Assembly (NCBI RefSeq): GCF_003332825.1
Contig: NZ_QIRF01000015.1
Location: forward strand, 44,163-108,162
Source of the DNA: Dyella sp. C9
Lineage (GTDB): Bacteria > Pseudomonadota > Gammaproteobacteria > Xanthomonadales > Rhodanobacteraceae
Direction of reading: 5' to 3'
Length of the DNA stretch: 64,000 nt
Of this stretch, positions 35,381 through 46,922 are shown one piece after another; the first letter of the stretch is position 1, and every line of letters starts with the position of its first letter. Under the pieces are notes generated by a model that was not told the origin of the DNA, searched no databases, and saw only the letters and a program-made list of their open reading frames with translations. The position numbers were made by a program, and so were the translations under genes.

Positions 35381-35691
35381 GACGCTTCCCTGGCTTTCAT
35401 CCGATGAGCATGGAAACGGCGCCACGCCGGCCCCGGGCGTAGACCGGATGCGTCAAGACACCCGCCTCTTGCGAAGCGGAGCCAACGAATACCGGGTTAC
35501 CCACGACTAGAGTGCGCGCCGAACATGGCCGAACGCGGGAGCGATTCTGGCATGCGCCCGACATGAGCGCATTGGGAATAGTCTGATTCCTACCGCAGCG
35601 TCATCCGATACCTGACCCGTCTGATCCGGGCCACAGAGGCTGCGAGCGACAAGCCAGCCTGCGGCCCGATGGACCGCAGGCTGACAGGCGC
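35381..35691. other. Intergenic region between the alpha-2-macroglobulin gene and galU
   Basis: 311 bases without a gene. It should hold the alpha-2-macroglobulin promoter, though no clear -35/-10 pair stands out. Its galU-proximal end contains the hairpin listed at 35655-35683. Confidence 0.5.
35655..35683 (-). terminator. Putative terminator hairpin after galU
   Basis: Perfect ten-base arms CAGCCTGCGG and CCGCAGGCTG enclose a nine-base loop, nine bases beyond the galU stop on the minus strand. No strong T tract follows, so it may be a weak terminator or a 3'-end stabiliser. Confidence 0.55.
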
Positions 35692-36564
35692 TTAAAGCGT
35701 CGCGATGATCTCGCGCACGACCGGAGCGAGCTTGGGATCCTGCAGCGCCATGTGCATGGTGGCACGCACCAGGCCGGCCTTGTTACCACAGTCGAATCGC
35801 GTACCCTCGAACCGGTACGCCAGCACCTTGCCCTGCTCCTTGAGCAGCGCATCGATGGCGTCGGTCAACTGGATCTCGCCACCAGCTCCCGGCGTGGTCT
35901 GCTCCAGCAGCTGGAAGATGCGGCCCGGCAGCACATAGCGCCCGACCACCGCCAGGTTGGACGGGGCATCCGCCGGTTTGGGCTTTTCCACCATGTGGCT
36001 GATCCGCGCGCTGCGCTCGTCGATCGGCGTGGCGTCGACGATGCCGTATTTGTCGGTATCGTTCTGCGGCACTTCCTCCACCGCGATGACGCCGGCGTTC
36101 TGCGTCTCGGCCAGCTCGGCCATCTGGCGCAATGCGCCCTTGCCCCTGTTCCAGATCAAGTCATCCGGAAGCACCACGCCAAACGGCTCGTCGCCCACCA
36201 CGGGCTTGGCGCACAGGACGGCGTGCCCCAGGCCAAGGGCTTCGGGCTGCGTCACGAAAATCGCCCGGACGTGCTTGGGCAGGGTGCCCTGCACCAGTGC
36301 CAGCAACTCGTCCTTGCCCTTCTCCTGCAACTTGGCCTCCAGCTCGTAGGCCTTGTCGAAGTAATCCGCGATCGCATGCTTGTAACGGTTGGTGACGAAC
36401 ACCAGGGTGTCGGCACCGGCATCGACGGCCTCGTCGACGGCATACTGGATCAGCGGACGGTCCAGCACCGGCAGCATCTCCTTGGCAACCACCTTGGTCG
36501 CAGGCAGGAAACGCGTACCCAGGCCCGCCACCGGAAAGACCACCTTGCGCAACGGCTTGCTCAC
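35692..36564 (-). CDS. galU: UTP--glucose-1-phosphate uridylyltransferase
   Basis: Makes UDP-glucose from UTP and glucose 1-phosphate, for LPS, exopolysaccharide and osmoprotective glucans. The 290-residue protein has the nucleotidyltransferase signature GLGTRFLPATKVVAKEMLP near residue 15, plus EALGLGHAVLCAKP and the C-terminal RFDCGNKAG. Lys in the first motif and the Asp of VVLPDDLI are active-site residues. GTG start at 36564 directly follows the stop of the dehydratase gene (TAAGTG, no gap). It is the last gene of the surface-sugar unit below lapB. Confidence 0.96.
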   Translation of the reverse strand: MSKPLRKVVFPVAGLGTRFLPATKVVAKEMLPVLDRPLIQYAVDEAVDAGADTLVFVTNRYKHAIADYFDKAYELEAKLQEKGKDELLALVQGTLPKHVRAIFVTQPEALGLGHAVLCAKPVVGDEPFGVVLPDDLIWNRGKGALRQMAELAETQNAGVIAVEEVPQNDTDKYGIVDATPIDERSARISHMVEKPKPADAPSNLAVVGRYVLPGRIFQLLEQTTPGAGGEIQLTDAIDALLKEQGKVLAYRFEGTRFDCGNKAGLVRATMHMALQDPKLAPVVREIIATL

Positions 36565-38460
36565 TTACTTCTCTCCTGATTCATTGCGACGCAACGCCAC
36601 CACGTTGTCCGGCTGCGTCGCCTCGCTCCAGCGGAACGTCGGCAACAGGTTGGACACGCACTGGCGCAGCACTTCCTCGTCATAGGCGACCACGGCATCG
36701 GCTGCCTTGGCCAACTGCGCATTGAGCTGGTCCCACTTCACCGCACGATACTGCGCGAGGAAGATCTTCGCGTGCGTCGTCTCGATGTAGTTCTCCAGCG
36801 GATGGAACAATTCCTCGAACAGCTTTTCGCCGGCACGCAGGCCGGTGTAGACAATGGGGATCTCCGTGCCCGGCTTGCGCCCGGCCAAGCGGATCATCTG
36901 CTCGGCCAGGTCGCGGATCTTCACCGGCTCGCCCATGTCGAGCGCGAAGATCTCGCCGCCCTTGCCGATACTGGCCGCCTGCAGGATCAGCTGGCAGGCC
37001 TCCGGGATCGTCATGAAGTAGCGCGAGATTTCGGGGTGCGTGATGGTGACCGGCCCGCCATTGCGGATCTGCTGCCGGAACAGCGGCACCACCGACCCCG
37101 CCGAGTCGAGCACGTTGCCGAAACGCACGGTGATGAAGTGCGTATTGGAGTGCTCGTTGAGGTTCTGGCACCAGATCTCGGCGATGCGCTTGCATGCGCC
37201 CATCACGCTGGTCGGATTCACAGCCTTGTCGGTCGAGATCAGTACGAAGCACTCCACGCCATGGCGATCGGCCAGGTCGGCGACATTGCGCGTGGCAAGC
37301 ACGTTGTTGCGAAAGGCTGCGCGCAGCTGGCCCTGGAGCATGGGCACGTGCTTGTACGCCGCTGCATGGAATACCACCTGCGGCCGATACTCGCCGAACA
37401 GCTTGCGCATGGCGGCCGGATCACCGCAATCGGCCAGAACGGCCTCGTAGATGAGCTCCGGGTACTCCGCGCGCAACTCCTGGGAGATCCGATAGAGGTT
37501 GTACTCGCAATTGTCGACCACGCACAGCGACTGGGCGCCAAGGCGCGCCACCTGGCGGCACAGCTCCGAGCCAATCGAGCCGCCACCGCCAGTGACCAGT
37601 ACGCGACGCCCGGTCAACGTGACACGAATGGCCGTCCAGTCGAGCTCGACCGTGTCGCGACCCAGCAGGTCCTCGATCGCGACTTCCTTGATCTCGTTGA
37701 AATGCGCCCTGCCGGAAACGACGTCTTCCAGCTTGGGTACGGTGCGGTAAGGCAATCCGCTCTGGTCGCACAGCTCGACCACCCGGCGCATTTCCTGGGT
37801 GGTGGCTCCCGGCATGGCGATCAGCAGCATCTGCGCAGCCACTTCGCGCGCAAGCTCGGGGATCTGCTCCACCCGGCCCAGCACAGGGCGCCCGTTGATG
37901 CTGGCTCCGCGCAAGCTTTCCTTGTCGTCGACGAAACCCACCACGGTATAGCCATTGTCCCGATGCAGATCGCGCGACAAGGCCTCGCCGGCACGATCCG
38001 CGCCTACGATCAGCACACGCTGCACCGGCTTGGCCTGGAACAGGTCGCCCCTGCTGTCCTTCCAGAAACGGTATGCGAGGCGTGGCGCCCCCAGCAGCAC
38101 CGACAGCACCACCGGATACAACAGCAGCACCGAACGCGGCACGTCCGCCAGGCGGTTGTAGAGCATCAGCGCCGCGGCAATCGCCAGCGTCCCCAGCACG
38201 GCCGCACGCAGGATGTTCCACAGGTCCGGCAGGCTGGCGAAACGCCAAACGCCCTTGTACAAGCCGGTCCAGCTCAGCACCGCCCCTTGCACCAGCAGCA
38301 CCAGGGGAAACTCGAGTACATGAAAGCTGATGGCCTCATTGTCGATCAGCGCGTAGCGCAAGGCCTTGGCCACCCACCACGCCAGCGCCGCCATCAGCAG
38401 GTCGTGGAGCACCACGGCCGTACGCGGATGGATGACACCGATCAGTTTACGAAGTGACAT
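36565..38460 (-). CDS. Membrane-bound UDP-sugar 4,6-dehydratase (WbpM/PglF/CapD type)
   Basis: A 631-residue enzyme with four membrane segments at the N-terminus (about 15-130), a central region (about 130-280) and a C-terminal extended SDR domain. The NAD-binding motif is TGGGGSIGSELC, and the catalytic region reads STDKAVNPTSVMGACKR. Met in place of the usual Tyr of YxxxK is typical of the WbpM/PglF class. These enzymes convert UDP-N-acetylglucosamine to the 4-keto-6-deoxy sugar that feeds O-antigen, capsule or glycoprotein sugars. Its start overlaps the preceding transferase gene by 14 bases and galU follows with no gap, so the three are surely co-transcribed. Confidence 0.9.
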   Translation of the reverse strand: MSLRKLIGVIHPRTAVVLHDLLMAALAWWVAKALRYALIDNEAISFHVLEFPLVLLVQGAVLSWTGLYKGVWRFASLPDLWNILRAAVLGTLAIAAALMLYNRLADVPRSVLLLYPVVLSVLLGAPRLAYRFWKDSRGDLFQAKPVQRVLIVGADRAGEALSRDLHRDNGYTVVGFVDDKESLRGASINGRPVLGRVEQIPELAREVAAQMLLIAMPGATTQEMRRVVELCDQSGLPYRTVPKLEDVVSGRAHFNEIKEVAIEDLLGRDTVELDWTAIRVTLTGRRVLVTGGGGSIGSELCRQVARLGAQSLCVVDNCEYNLYRISQELRAEYPELIYEAVLADCGDPAAMRKLFGEYRPQVVFHAAAYKHVPMLQGQLRAAFRNNVLATRNVADLADRHGVECFVLISTDKAVNPTSVMGACKRIAEIWCQNLNEHSNTHFITVRFGNVLDSAGSVVPLFRQQIRNGGPVTITHPEISRYFMTIPEACQLILQAASIGKGGEIFALDMGEPVKIRDLAEQMIRLAGRKPGTEIPIVYTGLRAGEKLFEELFHPLENYIETTHAKIFLAQYRAVKWDQLNAQLAKAADAVVAYDEEVLRQCVSNLLPTFRWSEATQPDNVVALRRNESGEK

Positions 38461-39478
38461 GACGGCCCTTGAGCAAAGCGCGCCGCAGACACCGGCGCTT
38501 CATGTAAATCCACACGGCGGTCGCCAACAGGTAGGTACTAAGACATATCGGTATCGACCTTGCCGGCTGACTCCAGGCCAGGACCGCCGATGGCACAGCC
38601 ACCAACAGGTTCCAGGCCAGATAACACGCGCCCCCCGTGGCGTGCGTGAACCCACTGCGTACCATCCACTGGTACAGATGCTCGCGATGGGCAGTGTACC
38701 AACGACGGCCATTCGCCATACGGGCCAAAAGCGTAAGACTAGCGTCCGCTACAAAAGATGAACTGAGGATCAAGGCTGGCCACAGCAGGTGCCAGTCCAC
38801 CCACCACAGCAACGCGGTGAGGGCAAAGATCAGCAGCCCCATGGTGCCACTCCCCACGTCCCCCATGAAAATGCGGGCCCTGGGACGGTTATAGATCCAG
38901 AAACCGAGCGCTGCCGCCGCCACGCAGGCGGCCGCCCCGGCCAGTGCCGGCTGGGCGGCAACCCACGCCAGCAAACCCAGCCCGGCGGCGACGAACATCA
39001 CCTGCTGGGCGAGCAGGCCATCAATGCCGTCCATGAAGTTGTGCAGGTTGATGCTCCAGGTACCCGCCAGCACCAGCAGCGGCACCCACCACCAGGCCAT
39101 GCCCCGCCCGACCAGGACCAGCGCGATGACCGCCGCCGCCAGCAACTGGATGCCCAGGCGCGGCAACACCGGAAGTGAACGATGGTCGTCCCACCACCCC
39201 ACTGCCGCAACCATCGCCGTGGCCAGCGCCAGCGCGGTTGCGACCGTCAACGGCCAGGGTTCGGGCAGCAGGCAAAGGGCGACGGGCATGGTGAGGATGA
39301 CGGCCACCACGATGCCGATGCCTCCGCCACGCGGCGTGGGAATGGTGTGGGAGCGGCGCTGCCCTGGCAGGTCCATCATGCCGCGACGATGCGCATAGGC
39401 GATCGCGCCACGCACGACAGCCGCAGCGATCAACAACGAAGCCAGCACCATCCCTAACGCCAGCGCAGTGAAGCTCAT
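38447..39478 (-). CDS. WecA-type undecaprenyl-phosphate glycosyl-1-phosphate transferase
   Basis: A 343-residue polytopic membrane protein of the MraY/WecA (glycosyltransferase 4) family, with about ten segments. Family motifs: RRGMMDLPGQRRSHTIPTPRGGG near the N-terminus, GWWDDHRSLP (the Asp pair, metal site), NLHNFMDGIDGL, and FMGDVGSGTMG. The late loop TAHREHLYQ contains the His-rich part of the family. It transfers a sugar phosphate from a UDP sugar to the lipid carrier on the inner face of the membrane, starting O-antigen or exopolysaccharide repeat synthesis. Seven bases separate it from lapB. Confidence 0.9.
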   Translation of the reverse strand: MSFTALALGMVLASLLIAAAVVRGAIAYAHRRGMMDLPGQRRSHTIPTPRGGGIGIVVAVILTMPVALCLLPEPWPLTVATALALATAMVAAVGWWDDHRSLPVLPRLGIQLLAAAVIALVLVGRGMAWWWVPLLVLAGTWSINLHNFMDGIDGLLAQQVMFVAAGLGLLAWVAAQPALAGAAACVAAAALGFWIYNRPRARIFMGDVGSGTMGLLIFALTALLWWVDWHLLWPALILSSSFVADASLTLLARMANGRRWYTAHREHLYQWMVRSGFTHATGGACYLAWNLLVAVPSAVLAWSQPARSIPICLSTYLLATAVWIYMKRRCLRRALLKGRHVTS

Positions 39479-39485
39479 CCGCGCC

Positions 39486-40661
39486 TCATTCGTTGGCCAC
39501 GCCGTGGATCGGGCGGATCGTGCTCCAGCTCTTGCAGCTGGGGCACTGCCAATGGTGCGCCTTGGCGCCGAAGCCGCAACGGCTGCAGCGGTACATGGCC
39601 TGCCCCTCGAGCAGCTTCTTGGTCAGGTCCCGCAGGATCAGGAAGTTCTCGCGCGCCTCGCCCTCGATCTTGTCCATGGTCGCATCGATCAAGGCCATCA
39701 GGCCGCGCACAGAGGGACGCTGGCGCAACTGCGACGTAAGGAAGTCGATCGCGGTGCGGTCGCCATCGCGCTGCTGGTAGAGGCGGGTAAGCGCAAGCAC
39801 CGGCGAAATGCCGTGGTAACGCTCGAGGATGTCGCGCAGAAAGTGCTCGGCGTGCTCCATCTGCTGCGAGCGTGCATAACTGTTGAGCAGCGGCGGCAGG
39901 ATTTCCGGCACGAACGCAATGTCGGCCTCGACCGCCTGCTCGTACACCCTGGCGGCCTCCACATGCTGCCCCTCCTCGGCATACAGACGCCCGGTCAGCA
40001 TGAAGGCGCGCACGCAATCGGCCTGACAGGCAAAGGCCTGTCGCAGGTACTCCCTGGCTTCCTGGCGCGCACCGTGCTGACGCGACTGCTCGGCAAGTTC
40101 GCAGTAGAACTGGGCGATCATGCCCGACTCGTCCTCGCCGGTCATGGCCTCCAGCCGGCGCGCGTGCTCGATCGCCTTGTGCCAGTCGCGCTCGTGCTGG
40201 TAAATCGCGATCAAATGCCGCAGCGCCGACGGTGCATGCGCATCCATCGCCACCAGGTCGGAGAACAGCGTCTCGGCGCGATCCAGCAAGCCGGCGCGCA
40301 TATAGTCCTCGCCAAGCTCCAGCAAGGCCACGGTCTTCATGGCATCGGACAAGCCCGGCCGCGAGACCAGGTGCTGGTGCAGGCGAATGGCCCGGTCCAC
40401 CTCGCCACGCCGGCGGAACAGGTTGCCCAGCGCCAGGTGCGTCTCGACCGTATCGCGGTTGTATTCGGCCAGCTTGAGGAACACCTCGATGGCCTTGTCC
40501 TGCTCTTCGTTGAGCAGGTAGTTCAGGCCGCGGAAGTAGTCCGAGGAGAGTTCGCTGACCTGCACGCCCGAACGACGCACGCCAGCCCGCCGGGCCGTCC
40601 ACCAGCCACTGGCGAATGCCGCAGGAACCAACAGGATGAGTACGTAAAGGAGCGCGCTCAT
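39486..40661 (-). CDS. lapB: LPS assembly regulator LapB (YciM)
   Basis: LapB directs FtsH to degrade LpxC and so limits lipid A synthesis. The 391-residue protein has an N-terminal membrane anchor (MSALLYVLILLVPAAFASGWW) and then nine or so TPR units (about 45-345). A C-terminal rubredoxin-like metal site follows, with CSRCG and CPSCK (YRCSRCGFGAKAHHWQC). All of these match E. coli LapB. The ATG overlaps the stop of lapA (ATGA). It sits between lapA and genes of surface-sugar synthesis, which fits its role. Confidence 0.95.
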   Translation of the reverse strand: MSALLYVLILLVPAAFASGWWTARRAGVRRSGVQVSELSSDYFRGLNYLLNEEQDKAIEVFLKLAEYNRDTVETHLALGNLFRRRGEVDRAIRLHQHLVSRPGLSDAMKTVALLELGEDYMRAGLLDRAETLFSDLVAMDAHAPSALRHLIAIYQHERDWHKAIEHARRLEAMTGEDESGMIAQFYCELAEQSRQHGARQEAREYLRQAFACQADCVRAFMLTGRLYAEEGQHVEAARVYEQAVEADIAFVPEILPPLLNSYARSQQMEHAEHFLRDILERYHGISPVLALTRLYQQRDGDRTAIDFLTSQLRQRPSVRGLMALIDATMDKIEGEARENFLILRDLTKKLLEGQAMYRCSRCGFGAKAHHWQCPSCKSWSTIRPIHGVANE

Positions 40662-40930
40662 GCACCAGCCGGGGAGGTCTTGCCCTTGCCACGCCCCGCA
40701 TCGGCAGTCGCCTTGCGGCGCAAGCGACGATGGCGCGAGCTGACGCCAAGCCAGGCAGTAAGCCCGCCCAACAACCAGCCGATCACCAGGGCCAGCAGCA
40801 GCGCTGCCCCCTTGGGCAGTTCAAGCCGGGCGAAACCGAGGTCGTAGCCGACCAGGTCGGCATTGAGGGCCCCGAGCACGACGCCCGCGGCGATGAAAAG
40901 CAGGAGGATCAGCGTCACGATCAGTCGCAT
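40658..40930 (-). CDS. lapA: LapA-domain membrane protein (DUF1049)
   Basis: A 90-residue protein with two membrane segments (about 3-22 and 42-62) and a basic C-terminus (SSRHRRLRRKA). This is the LapA (YciS) layout. LapA partners LapB in control of lipopolysaccharide synthesis. It is translationally coupled to lapB by an ATGA overlap, and the pair follows ihfB as in E. coli. Confidence 0.9.
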   Translation of the reverse strand: MRLIVTLILLLFIAAGVVLGALNADLVGYDLGFARLELPKGAALLLALVIGWLLGGLTAWLGVSSRHRRLRRKATADAGRGKGKTSPAGA

Positions 40931-41036
40931 GCGGCGACTTTAACCGATTGCCCGCGGTCGTCACAGGCAACTGCCTGACCCGTCATTCAGGAATTGAGAA
41001 ACCCCGCAGATCCAGGCCTGTCCCGAAACCCCGGGC

Positions 41037-41075
41037 AAAAAAGAAGGCAGGAACGGCCTCGGGCCGCCTGCCTTC
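41037..41075 (-). terminator. Terminator of ihfB
   Basis: Arms GAAGGCAGG (41043-41051) and CCTGCCTTC (41067-41075) form the stem. On the minus strand six T follow directly. It separates the cmk-rpsA-ihfB part from lapA-lapB. Confidence 0.85.
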
Positions 41076-41107
41076 GCAAGATCCTGCCGTGGACCCCTGC
41101 CGGGGTA

Positions 41108-41395
41108 TCACTCCAGGTCCATGTTGACGCGCTCGCGCAGTTCCTTGCCCGGCTTGAAGTGCGGGACATGCTTGCCCGGAAGCGCGACCGCCTCGCCCGT
41201 CTTGGGATTGCGGCCCATGCGGGGGGGGCGGTAGTGCAGCGCGAAGCTGCCAAAACCACGAACCTCGATACGCTCTCCATTGGAAAGCGCATGGCTCATC
41301 TGTTCGATCACGCTCTTGACCGCCAGCTCCACATCCGCGAACGCAAGATGGGTCTGACGCCGTGCCAGCGCCTCAATCAATTCGGATTTGGTCAT
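41108..41395 (-). CDS. ihfB: Integration host factor subunit beta
   Basis: A 95-residue HU/IHF-family DNA-bending protein that pairs with IhfA (not in this window). It has [17 protein letters not shown] at the N-terminus, the beta-arm region [18 protein letters not shown] with the intercalating Pro, and GFGSF in the body. The placement downstream of rpsA is the conserved one in gammaproteobacteria and argues for IhfB rather than HU. A terminator follows the gene. Confidence 0.95.
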   Translation of the reverse strand: MTKSELIEALARRQTHLAFADVELAVKSVIEQMSHALSNGERIEVRGFGSFALHYRPPRMGRNPKTGEAVALPGKHVPHFKPGKELRERVNMDLE

Positions 41396-41468
41396 GGGTC
41401 CCCAATGTCCGTGACATGAACCAAGCGGGGCAGCCTACCGGCCGCCCCGCCCTTGCTTCCAGTACTGC

Positions 41469-43142
41469 TTAGTCGGCCTTGTTCAGCTGCTCCTTGAGCA
41501 GCGCGCCGAGCTTGGTCGTGCCGCCGGAGGCGTTCGAGTACTCAGCCATGGCGTCGTGCAGCTCTTCTTCGTCCTTCGCGCGGATCGACAGCTGCAGCTG
41601 GCGGCCCTTGCGGTCCATGCCGGTGAACTTGGCTTCGACCTTGTCGCCCACCTTCAGATGCTGGGTGGCGTCGTCGATGCGCTCCTTGGCGATGTCGTTG
41701 GCGCGCAGGTAACCCTCCACGCCGTCGCCCAGGTCGATCACTGCACCCTTGGCGTCCACTTCCTTCACGGTGCCGTTGACGATGCTGCCGCGCGGGTTGG
41801 TGGCCATGAACTGACCGAACGGATCCTGCTCCATCTGCTTGATGCCGAGGGAGATGCGCTCACGCTCCGGATCCACGGCCAGCACCACGGCTTCGATCTC
41901 GTCGCCCTTCTTGAAGTTGCGAACGAGGTCTTCGCCGGAAGCCTGCCAGGAGATGTCGGACAGGTGGACCAGGCCGTCGATGCCGCCGTCCAGGCCGATG
42001 AAGATGCCGAAGTCGGTGATCGACTTGATCTGACCGGACACCTTGTCGCCCTTCTTGTGCATGGCGGCGAAGGCTTCCCACGGGTTCGAGCGGGTCTGCT
42101 TGATACCCAGCGAGATGCGGCGACGCTCTTCATCCACGTCCAGCACCATCACTTCGGTCTCGTCGCCGACCTGCACGACCTTGGCCGGATTGACGTTCTT
42201 GTTGGTCCAGTCCATCTCGGACACGTGGACCAGGCCTTCCACGCCCGGCTCGATCTCGACGAAGCAGCCGTAATCGGTGACGTTGGAGACCTTGCCGAAC
42301 AGGCGGCTGCCGACCGGGTAGCGGCGGGCGATGGCGACCCACGGATCGTCACCCAGCTGCTTGAGGCCCAGCGACACGCGGTTGCGCTCGCGGTCGTACT
42401 TGAGCACGCGGACGTCCAGCTCGTCGCCGACGTTGACGACTTCGGACGGATGACGCACGCGCTTCCACGCCATGTCGGTGATGTGCAGCAGGCCGTCGAT
42501 ACCACCCAGGTCCACGAACGCGCCGTAGTCGGTGAGGTTCTTGACCGTGCCCTTGACCACCGCGCCTTCGGTCAGGCGCTCCAGCAGCTTCTCGCGCTCC
42601 TCGGAGAACTCGGTCTCGACGACGGCGCGGCGGCTGACCACAACGTTGTTGCGCTTGCGGTCGAGCTTGATGATCTTGAACTCGAGGTCCTTGCCTTCCA
42701 GGTAGACCGGATCGCGGACCGGACGCACGTCGACCAGCGAGCCCGGCAGGAATGCGCGGACGTCCTTGATGTCGACGGTGAAACCGCCCTTGACCTTGCC
42801 GGAGATCTTGCCGGTGATGGTCTCTTCCTTGTCGAAGGCCGCCTCGAGGTCGTCCCACACCATGGAACGCTTGGCCTTCTCGCGGGAGAGCTTGGTCTCG
42901 CCGAAGCCGTCTTCGAGGGCGTCGAGGGCAACCTTCACCTCGTCGCCAACCTGCACTTCCAGCTCACCATTCTCGTCCTTGAACTGCTCGATCGGGACGA
43001 TGCCTTCGCTCTTGAGGCCAGCGTTGATCACGACGACGTCGTTGCGGATTTCCACAACGATGCCCGTGACGATGGCACCCGGCTTCAGCTTGGAGATGGC
43101 CTGTTGGCTCTGTTCAAACAGCTCGGCAAAACTTTCAGTCAT
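41469..43142 (-). CDS. rpsA: 30S ribosomal protein S1
   Basis: Binds mRNA and unwinds it at the 30S subunit. The 557-residue protein has six S1 (OB-fold) domains, and each begins with a GxIVxG-like strand (for example [25 protein letters not shown]). The full length equals that of E. coli S1. Conserved motifs [19 protein letters not shown] and VSRRAVVE are present. It lies between cmk and ihfB, the classic order. The 165-base leader should contain the autoregulatory S1-binding structure known from E. coli, which I did not resolve. Confidence 0.97.
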   Translation of the reverse strand: MTESFAELFEQSQQAISKLKPGAIVTGIVVEIRNDVVVINAGLKSEGIVPIEQFKDENGELEVQVGDEVKVALDALEDGFGETKLSREKAKRSMVWDDLEAAFDKEETITGKISGKVKGGFTVDIKDVRAFLPGSLVDVRPVRDPVYLEGKDLEFKIIKLDRKRNNVVVSRRAVVETEFSEEREKLLERLTEGAVVKGTVKNLTDYGAFVDLGGIDGLLHITDMAWKRVRHPSEVVNVGDELDVRVLKYDRERNRVSLGLKQLGDDPWVAIARRYPVGSRLFGKVSNVTDYGCFVEIEPGVEGLVHVSEMDWTNKNVNPAKVVQVGDETEVMVLDVDEERRRISLGIKQTRSNPWEAFAAMHKKGDKVSGQIKSITDFGIFIGLDGGIDGLVHLSDISWQASGEDLVRNFKKGDEIEAVVLAVDPERERISLGIKQMEQDPFGQFMATNPRGSIVNGTVKEVDAKGAVIDLGDGVEGYLRANDIAKERIDDATQHLKVGDKVEAKFTGMDRKGRQLQLSIRAKDEEELHDAMAEYSNASGGTTKLGALLKEQLNKAD

Positions 43143-43307
43143 GTTGATTCCAGAAATGAGAAAAGGCCTTGAGCCCTGTACGCACCGGATCGGCTAGCGT
43201 ACGGACCGTCGGCCCACCGGTTATGGGTGTCGCGGGAAGACTCCCTTGGCACCGTTGACCACATGCCCTGGCCGCAACCAGGGCGCCAAAAGCCGTCGGC
43301 AGCCCCT

Positions 43308-43988
43308 TCAGGACCGCACGACAGCCAATACTTTCGCGACGACGTCGTCGATGCCCATGCCGGTGGTGTCGATGAAAACCGCATCCGCGGCCGGCTTGAG
43401 CGGCGCTACCGTCCGCGACGCATCGCGGGCATCACGCGCTTCGATCTCGCGCTGAAGGGTAGCAAGTGTAACGCCCAGCCCCTTTTCCTTCAACTGCTTA
43501 TAGCGCCTTTGGGCGCGTTCGGCGGCACTCGCGGTGAGGAAGACCTTGAACGGCGCATCAGGGAAGATCACGGTCCCCATGTCGCGCCCGTCCGCCACCA
43601 GCCCCGGGGCCTTGCGGAAAGCCAGCTGCATGTCCACAAGTGCCTGACGCACCGAAGGAATCGAGGCAATGGCCGAGGCGGCGGCGCCGGCGGTTTCGGT
43701 GCGCAACTCGTCGGTGGCGTCGTGGCCATTGACCAGCACGTGGGTGTCACTGCCATCGGTGGCCGCCTGGAAGCGGATCCTGGTTTCCTCGGCGCACCGG
43801 GTGATGGCCTCGGCGTCCGACAAGTCCAGCCCCTCCGCGCCCGCGGCATAGCCGACGGCCCGGTAGAGCGCACCGGAGTCGAGCAGGCGCCAGCCAAGCG
43901 TCTCAGCCACGCGGCGACTGATGGTGCCCTTGCCCGATCCCGACGGTCCGTCGATGGTCAGCACGGGAACGGACGAAGAGGGACTCAT
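43308..43988 (-). CDS. cmk: Cytidylate kinase
   Basis: Phosphorylates CMP and dCMP with ATP. The 226-residue protein has the P-loop GPSGSGKGT near the N-terminus, [11 protein letters not shown] (nucleoside-binding), and [13 protein letters not shown] (the Asp-Arg-Asp catalytic set). Length and motifs match the bacterial Cmk group. ATG at 43988 with AGGAG upstream is preferred over a start 11 codons earlier. It begins the cmk, rpsA, ihfB gene order and is divergent from the acyl-CoA-binding protein gene. Confidence 0.96.
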   Translation of the reverse strand: MSPSSSVPVLTIDGPSGSGKGTISRRVAETLGWRLLDSGALYRAVGYAAGAEGLDLSDAEAITRCAEETRIRFQAATDGSDTHVLVNGHDATDELRTETAGAAASAIASIPSVRQALVDMQLAFRKAPGLVADGRDMGTVIFPDAPFKVFLTASAAERAQRRYKQLKEKGLGVTLATLQREIEARDARDASRTVAPLKPAADAVFIDTTGMGIDDVVAKVLAVVRS

Positions 43989-44103
43989 GGGGACTCCTGA
44001 CGGCGGCGAAAGAAAACGCATATGCTATCGCGTTGGTCCTCGCACGGAACGCGGGTTGTCCAGTTGCCACCATCAGTCCGTCAGAACCATGCACGTCCAT
44101 ACC

Positions 44104-44361
44104 ATGAACGATCTGCGTCGCGAATTCGAACAAGCCGCCGAAAACATCCAGCAGCTTGGCCAGCGACCGGACAACGACACCCTGCTCAAGCTCTACGCCC
44201 TCTACAAGCAGGGTTCGGAGGGCGACGTGCATTGCGAGCAGCCCGGCTTCTTCGATTTCGTGGGCACCGCCAAGTACGAGGCGTGGGCACAGCTGCGCGG
44301 CGTTTCCGAAGACGAGGCCATGCAGCGCTACATCGAGCTCGTGCACGAATTGCTGAGCTGA
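44104..44361 (+). CDS. Acyl-CoA-binding protein (ACBP)
   Basis: An 85-residue four-helix ACBP that binds long-chain acyl-CoA in the cytosol. The conserved core is present: LLKLYALYKQGSEGD, then FDFVGTAKYEAWAQL, with the Tyr and Lys residues that contact the CoA. ACBP is common in eukaryotes but occurs in only some bacteria, including xanthomonads. Start at ATG 44104 gives the standard length; ATG 44089 would add five residues. The fatty-acid enzyme FadH is encoded about 215 bases downstream on the same strand, which suggests shared use in fatty-acid metabolism. Confidence 0.9.
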   Translation: MNDLRREFEQAAENIQQLGQRPDNDTLLKLYALYKQGSEGDVHCEQPGFFDFVGTAKYEAWAQLRGVSEDEAMQRYIELVHELLS

Positions 44362-44470
44362 CCCTCCCCTCGCCTCGCCAGCGCCCTACCTGTCGAGGCT
44401 GGAAGCACTTGCGGTACGCCCGGGACTGATCACCCGGCACGCAGGCACGACCCCACCCAAGCATGGCCCC

Positions 44471-44500
44471 TGGATCCCGGCACTCGCCGGGATGGCGGCA
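44471..44500. repeat. REP-like hairpin
   Basis: TGGATCCCGGC, then a four-base loop ACTC, then GCCGGGATGG: an eight-base perfect stem (44474-44493). The pattern of GGATCCCGGC and GCCGGGATG around a short loop resembles a repeat that recurs in intergenic DNA of xanthomonads. Only this one copy was noticed in the window. Confidence 0.5.
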
Positions 44501-44559
44501 TCGTGCGCCCCCACTTGCTTTCAAACACCCCCAGCAGGCACATTCATACGATCGTTTGA

Positions 44560-46596
<2,037 letters not shown>

Positions 46597-46673
46597 CCCC
46601 CGTGCGCGGCCTCCCCGGCCGCGCGCCCTGATGCCGCGCCGCAAGGTGGCTCGCACAGCGGGCGCCAGAAACG

Positions 46674-46703
46674 ACAACGCCCGGCTTTCTGGCCGGGCGT
46701 TGT
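46674..46703 (+). terminator. Putative terminator hairpin after fadH
   Basis: Perfect twelve-base arms ACAACGCCCGGC and GCCGGGCGTTGT enclose a six-base loop. No T tract follows, so it may be a 3'-end stabiliser or Rho-assisted terminator. Confidence 0.6.
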
Positions 46704-46877
46704 GCTGGAAAGGAAAGCGCCCCGCTAGACGACGCGTCGATATGGGTCAGGGGGGAGGAAGACCAGATATCGCGGGGGTAGCGTCGCAGCGGGGCGAGGG
46801 TCGCCGCCACCTGGGGGGAGGGGACGGTGGCGGGACGTAAGAAATCATAGGCTCGACGACTTATTAAAACAAATATA

Positions 46878-46910
46878 TATTTCGTCCACTACTTATACGA
46901 AATACGTATT
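46878..46910 (+). promoter_or_regulatory. AT-rich LysR upstream region with nested dyads
   Basis: TATTTCG (46878-46884) and CGAAATA (46898-46904) are inverted repeats with a 13-base spacer. The perfect palindrome AATACGTATT (46901-46910) overlaps the second arm. This lies 12-45 bases before the lysR ATG, where a LysR protein commonly represses itself. Binding is inferred. Confidence 0.55.
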
Positions 46911-46922
46911 AAAGCCCTTTTT

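Larger units (their letters stand above)
46597..46922. other. Intergenic region between fadH and the lysR gene
   Basis: 326 bases without a gene. First comes the fadH hairpin (46674-46703), then G-rich plus-strand DNA with several runs of four to six G (about 46750-46835). A sharply AT-rich stretch follows (about 46850-46922) that carries the regulator's upstream dyads. Confidence 0.6.
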
